Assembly: GCA_903850275.1 (NCBI GenBank)
Contig: CAINLH010000068.1
Span: forward strand, 1-9,184
Reading direction: 5' to 3'
Source: an uncultured Acidimicrobium sp.
GTDB lineage: Bacteria > Actinomycetota > Acidimicrobiia > Acidimicrobiales > Ilumatobacteraceae
Length of the DNA stretch: 9,184 nt
In this document: positions 6,667 through 9,184 of the stretch, in pieces
Position numbering within the stretch: the stretch's first letter is position 1
Layout: every line of letters starts with the position of its first letter
Made by a program: the position numbers and the translations under genes
The notes under the pieces: generated by a model
Told to the model about the DNA's origin: nothing
The model's database searches: none
The model's input: only the letters and a program-made list of their open reading frames with translations

Positions 6667-8089
6667 TATCTTGCTGATCGGCTCTGTATCGCACCGAGTA
6701 CACCGAATCACCCGACAAAATTGAACCGCGTCCGAGCACTCGACCGTTTTGCCAGTTAGACAAACCGAGCTCCGGCTTATTCAATGCGAACTGTCCATCA
6801 ACCCATCGTGTGAAACCGTTTCCGACGAACGGGGCTTCAATGTTTCGCCAAACAAATTCAAATTCTTCTTTGTTGTCTGATACCAGTGAGACGATGAAAT
6901 TTGGTGCGTATGCATTAAACATTTCAACCGCATGTTTAAGATCATCAAAGACGAACACGGAACACTCCGGAATATCATCCCATTCCCATTCCACAGACAA
7001 TTCGCCATCTTGTAGGGGCGCTAATTCCAAACTCCCATCGCACATCTTCAACAAAGGCAGTGATTGAGGACAAGCATGGACGATGGAGACCTGACCGCGT
7101 CTTTCTCCCGCTGACGAAATAGCTTTCGCAATGACTGGAATAACTTCGGTAGCCAGGCTTTGTGGAATGCCGATCACATTCAGCGTGTTGCACACCTTTC
7201 GGTCGAGTGATCGCTCGATCACTTGCGACAACCGATCCGCATCGGGGTGCTTCCCAAGCAACATCCAAGCTCCACCAGTGCCGTGAAGGCTCACAGCAGT
7301 GCCCGACTGTTGAGCTATCTCGCCCAATTGTGAAACCGCAGTACCGCTGCCTCTGGCAACGGCAAGGGCAATCTTCCTATTCGCACAAAGGGCCCAAGCC
7401 GACGAATGGCTCGCAGCATCGAGCAGGATTACTGAGTCAAGGGGCAAAGAAGCTTCCTCCAATGCAGGACGAACCGCAAGTTCCATCATCGATCGTGCCG
7501 TACCTAACGCATCGCTTCCGATACGGAATACACAAGTGTTTCCAGATCGCAGTACACCAGTTGCATCGGCAAAAACATTTGGCCGCCCCTCAAACACAAA
7601 CGCGACGACACCAAGCGGTGCAACCTCGGATTGCACCCACCATCCATCGTGCTCTACGAGTTCCAACACCTTTCCAGTTGTTTGCGGCGTCATCTGCCAC
7701 ATCTGCAATGCATCAACCATCGAGTCAAGAACCTTCTCTGTAAGCAACAAACGCGTGGTTTGCCGATTGCGTTCCTTCGCCGACTGGACATCCATGGCAT
7801 TGGCATTGAGCAAACTTTGACGGATCTTGGAATCCAATAACTTCTCCGCAAACTTTGAATAAAACAGTGATATTTGATCGGCAGTGCAATTACCTAGTTC
7901 ACGAAAGGCCGTCCGAGCGGCGGAAACAGAGTTGTCAACGAGCGCTAACTCTCCCTTGCCGACGTGCAAAATCTGACCATCGCTTAACCCAAACAATGCA
8001 TCGCCATCTACAAACTTTTTGATAACTGCATCATCTACAACAACTGGTCTGCCGTTGATAATGATCCGATCACCACTTTTTAACGTCAT
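6650..8089 (-). CDS. ProA-like aldehyde dehydrogenase (divergent glutamyl-phosphate-reductase homologue) with N-terminal extension
   Basis: 479 residues, about 50-60 longer than normal ProA (roughly 415-430). Residues 1-50 form an extra beta-rich segment of unknown role; the ProA-like part begins near residue 50. Clear ProA landmarks: NANAMDVQSAKERN (95-108), APLGVVAFVFEGRPNVFADA (157-176), SGNTCVFRIGSDA (182-194) in the nucleotide-binding region, VARGSG (244-249), the catalytic cysteine C300 in KVCNTLNV, and a C-terminal ELGLSNWQNGRVLGRGS (440-456) matching the G-I-S-T-x-K-x-H-A-R-G-P end of ProA. Departures: the usual CHxYVD block is replaced by GTGGAWMLL (270-278), and the terminal motif is altered. 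It probably reduces an acyl phosphate or oxidises an aldehyde with NAD(P), but the substrate need not be glutamate. ATGA-coupled to the upstream Gfo/Idh gene. Automatic pipelines would probably call it proA; I withhold the symbol. Confidence 0.88.
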   Translation of the reverse strand: MTLKSGDRIIINGRPVVVDDAVIKKFVDGDALFGLSDGQILHVGKGELALVDNSVSAARTAFRELGNCTADQISLFYSKFAEKLLDSKIRQSLLNANAMDVQSAKERNRQTTRLLLTEKVLDSMVDALQMWQMTPQTTGKVLELVEHDGWWVQSEVAPLGVVAFVFEGRPNVFADATGVLRSGNTCVFRIGSDALGTARSMMELAVRPALEEASLPLDSVILLDAASHSSAWALCANRKIALAVARGSGTAVSQLGEIAQQSGTAVSLHGTGGAWMLLGKHPDADRLSQVIERSLDRKVCNTLNVIGIPQSLATEVIPVIAKAISSAGERRGQVSIVHACPQSLPLLKMCDGSLELAPLQDGELSVEWEWDDIPECSVFVFDDLKHAVEMFNAYAPNFIVSLVSDNKEEFEFVWRNIEAPFVGNGFTRWVDGQFALNKPELGLSNWQNGRVLGRGSILSGDSVYSVRYRADQQDINLSR

Positions 8090-9180
8090 ATGCCCATCAC
8101 TTCAGAAATGCTAACCACGCGATTCTCTGCGATCGATATCTGAGCGGCGACACCGATCGCAACCGAACGCAACCCATCGCGCAGCGAAACTTCTGGTTTA
8201 CGGCGCAACCGAATTGATTCCTGCAACCGAACGTGTTCCTCGTAGGAAGCACCGTGGTGAAACCCTGCGTAAGGGGATGCCCCCGATACCGCAAATTCGT
8301 CGAAGGAACCCACCCCCTGTGTACGCAATCCAACCCGTATTGTCGATTCAGACACAAGTGCTTCAACTTTTCCAAGATCGCCTACTACGCAGATCTCTTG
8401 TTCGTTCTTGCTCGCCTCGGCGAACATGCACAAATCAAGATGCGCCCTCACACCATTTTCGAAGTCAACAACAACAAATGCGTTGTCGAGGATGTCTGGA
8501 GTCAAACCCCCGTAACTTTCATCTAAGTGGTTAACGCTTTGGGATCCACTAGCAAAAACTTGCCTCGGTTCACTGTTCGAGGCGATACACATTAGATCGA
8601 AGAAGTGGCAACATTTTTCAACCAAAGTACCACCGGTATTTTTATTGAAACGGTTCCAATCCCCTACTTTCTTTAGAAAAGGAAACCGGTGTTCGCGGAT
8701 CGAGATCATCTTGACATCACCAACTTCGTTGGCGGCAACTCGCTGCAACAATTGCTCCGTCACAGGCATATAGCGGTACTCCAAACCCACCCATACAACG
8801 CGATCAGCTAACCCGACTTTCGCCTCTTTTTCGATAACCCGAAGACAATCAATCACCGAGGTGCAGAGAGGCTTCTCAATTAAAATATGGCAGGTTGTTT
8901 CGAGGGCATCAAGAATGATGTCAACATGCGAATGGTTGGGAGTAGCAATAACCAAAATATCTATTTCTTTCGCATCCAGAACATCGTGGTAATCAGTAAA
9001 TTGCCGGACATTGGAATTTGGGAATAATGCAGCAGCTCGACGAAGGCTTTCTTCATTGGAATCGCAAATAGCCACAATTTCAGCCTTAGGCAATTGGAGC
9101 AAATTGCGGATGTGCTCGACACCCATCATCCCTGTTCCAATCACGCCGTAACGAAGGACTTCGTTAGCTGTAGTTGACAC
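8086..9180 (-). CDS. Gfo/Idh/MocA-family NAD(P)-dependent oxidoreductase
   Basis: 364 residues from GTG 9180. The frame continues open to the window edge four bases further, so an upstream start cannot be excluded. The first internal ATG (residue 18) falls within the Rossmann motif and is too late. Seen: a Rossmann dinucleotide site GVIGTGMMG (12-20), ATPNHSH (79-85), the EKP motif (102-104) with its catalytic lysine, and the active-site block GGTLVEKCCHFFDL (183-196) with Lys189/His192/Asp195 in the usual K-x-x-H-x-x-D type arrangement. The length and C-terminal beta-sheet domain fit the family, whose members oxidise or reduce sugars, inositols and their derivatives using NAD(P). Exact substrate unknown. 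Its TGA overlaps the ATG of the ProA-like gene by 4 nt, so the two are co-translated and probably act on the same pathway. Any promoter lies outside the window. Confidence 0.93.
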   Translation of the reverse strand: MSTTANEVLRYGVIGTGMMGVEHIRNLLQLPKAEIVAICDSNEESLRRAAALFPNSNVRQFTDYHDVLDAKEIDILVIATPNHSHVDIILDALETTCHILIEKPLCTSVIDCLRVIEKEAKVGLADRVVWVGLEYRYMPVTEQLLQRVAANEVGDVKMISIREHRFPFLKKVGDWNRFNKNTGGTLVEKCCHFFDLMCIASNSEPRQVFASGSQSVNHLDESYGGLTPDILDNAFVVVDFENGVRAHLDLCMFAEASKNEQEICVVGDLGKVEALVSESTIRVGLRTQGVGSFDEFAVSGASPYAGFHHGASYEEHVRLQESIRLRRKPEVSLRDGLRSVAIGVAAQISIAENRVVSISEVMGI

Positions 9181-9184
9181 GGCA

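Noticed and set aside
7162..7743. 193-codon open frame on the plus strand
   Set aside because: Antisense to the ProA-like gene, with skewed His/Gln/Pro/Ser composition and no motifs. Long antisense frames are expected opposite a stop-poor coding frame.
1..9184. tRNA, rRNA, CRISPR array, insertion sequence, toxin-antitoxin or defence module
   Set aside because: Looked for on both strands; coding sequence fills nearly the whole window and no repeats, transposase motifs or structured RNA signatures were seen.

Overview
The window looks like chromosomal DNA from a compact, mid-GC actinobacterium, most likely an aquatic member of the Acidimicrobiia. This placement is an inference. It rests on the actinobacterial style of the two ABC half-transporters (a D/A-degenerate ATP site in one, an LSAGER signature in the other), on recalled resemblance of the hypothetical protein and the acyltransferase to acidimicrobial proteins, and on start regions that look leaderless. 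No database search was possible. Genes are packed tightly: ATGA or short overlaps inside operons, convergent genes overlapping at their stop codons, and divergent genes separated by only 32-84 bp. No RNA gene, mobile element, CRISPR array or long repeat is visible.

Left part (1-3955, minus strand): a three-gene operon read from right to left. The first gene encodes an ABC half-exporter with a degenerate ATP site (2207-3955). The second encodes its catalytically complete partner (424-2214). The third, entered through an ATGA overlap, encodes a small lipoprotein cut by the window edge (1-427). The two half-transporters have complementary defects, as expected of a heterodimeric exporter. Its substrate cannot be read from the sequence.

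Middle (4040-6666): a one-helix anchored hypothetical protein (+) lies tail to tail with a hexapeptide-repeat acyltransferase (-). The acyltransferase is divergent from a type B carboxylesterase (+). All four start sites that face an upstream gap (3955/3949, 4040, 5197, 5230) lack a convincing Shine-Dalgarno and carry a TANNNT box 6-8 nt before a possible start codon. This suggests leaderless transcription. The box at 4040 also sits inside a near-perfect palindrome that reaches into the start codon.

Right part (6650-9184, minus strand): a Gfo/Idh/MocA-family NAD(P)-dependent oxidoreductase is translationally coupled (ATGA) to a divergent ProA-like aldehyde dehydrogenase with an extra N-terminal segment of about 50 residues. 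The dehydrogenase keeps the catalytic cysteine but departs from ordinary ProA in other conserved blocks. The pair may act in an undescribed two-step redox route; it is the least explained part of the window. Most of the rest is ordinary housekeeping or accessory content, and I found no clear evidence of a new defence or mobile system.
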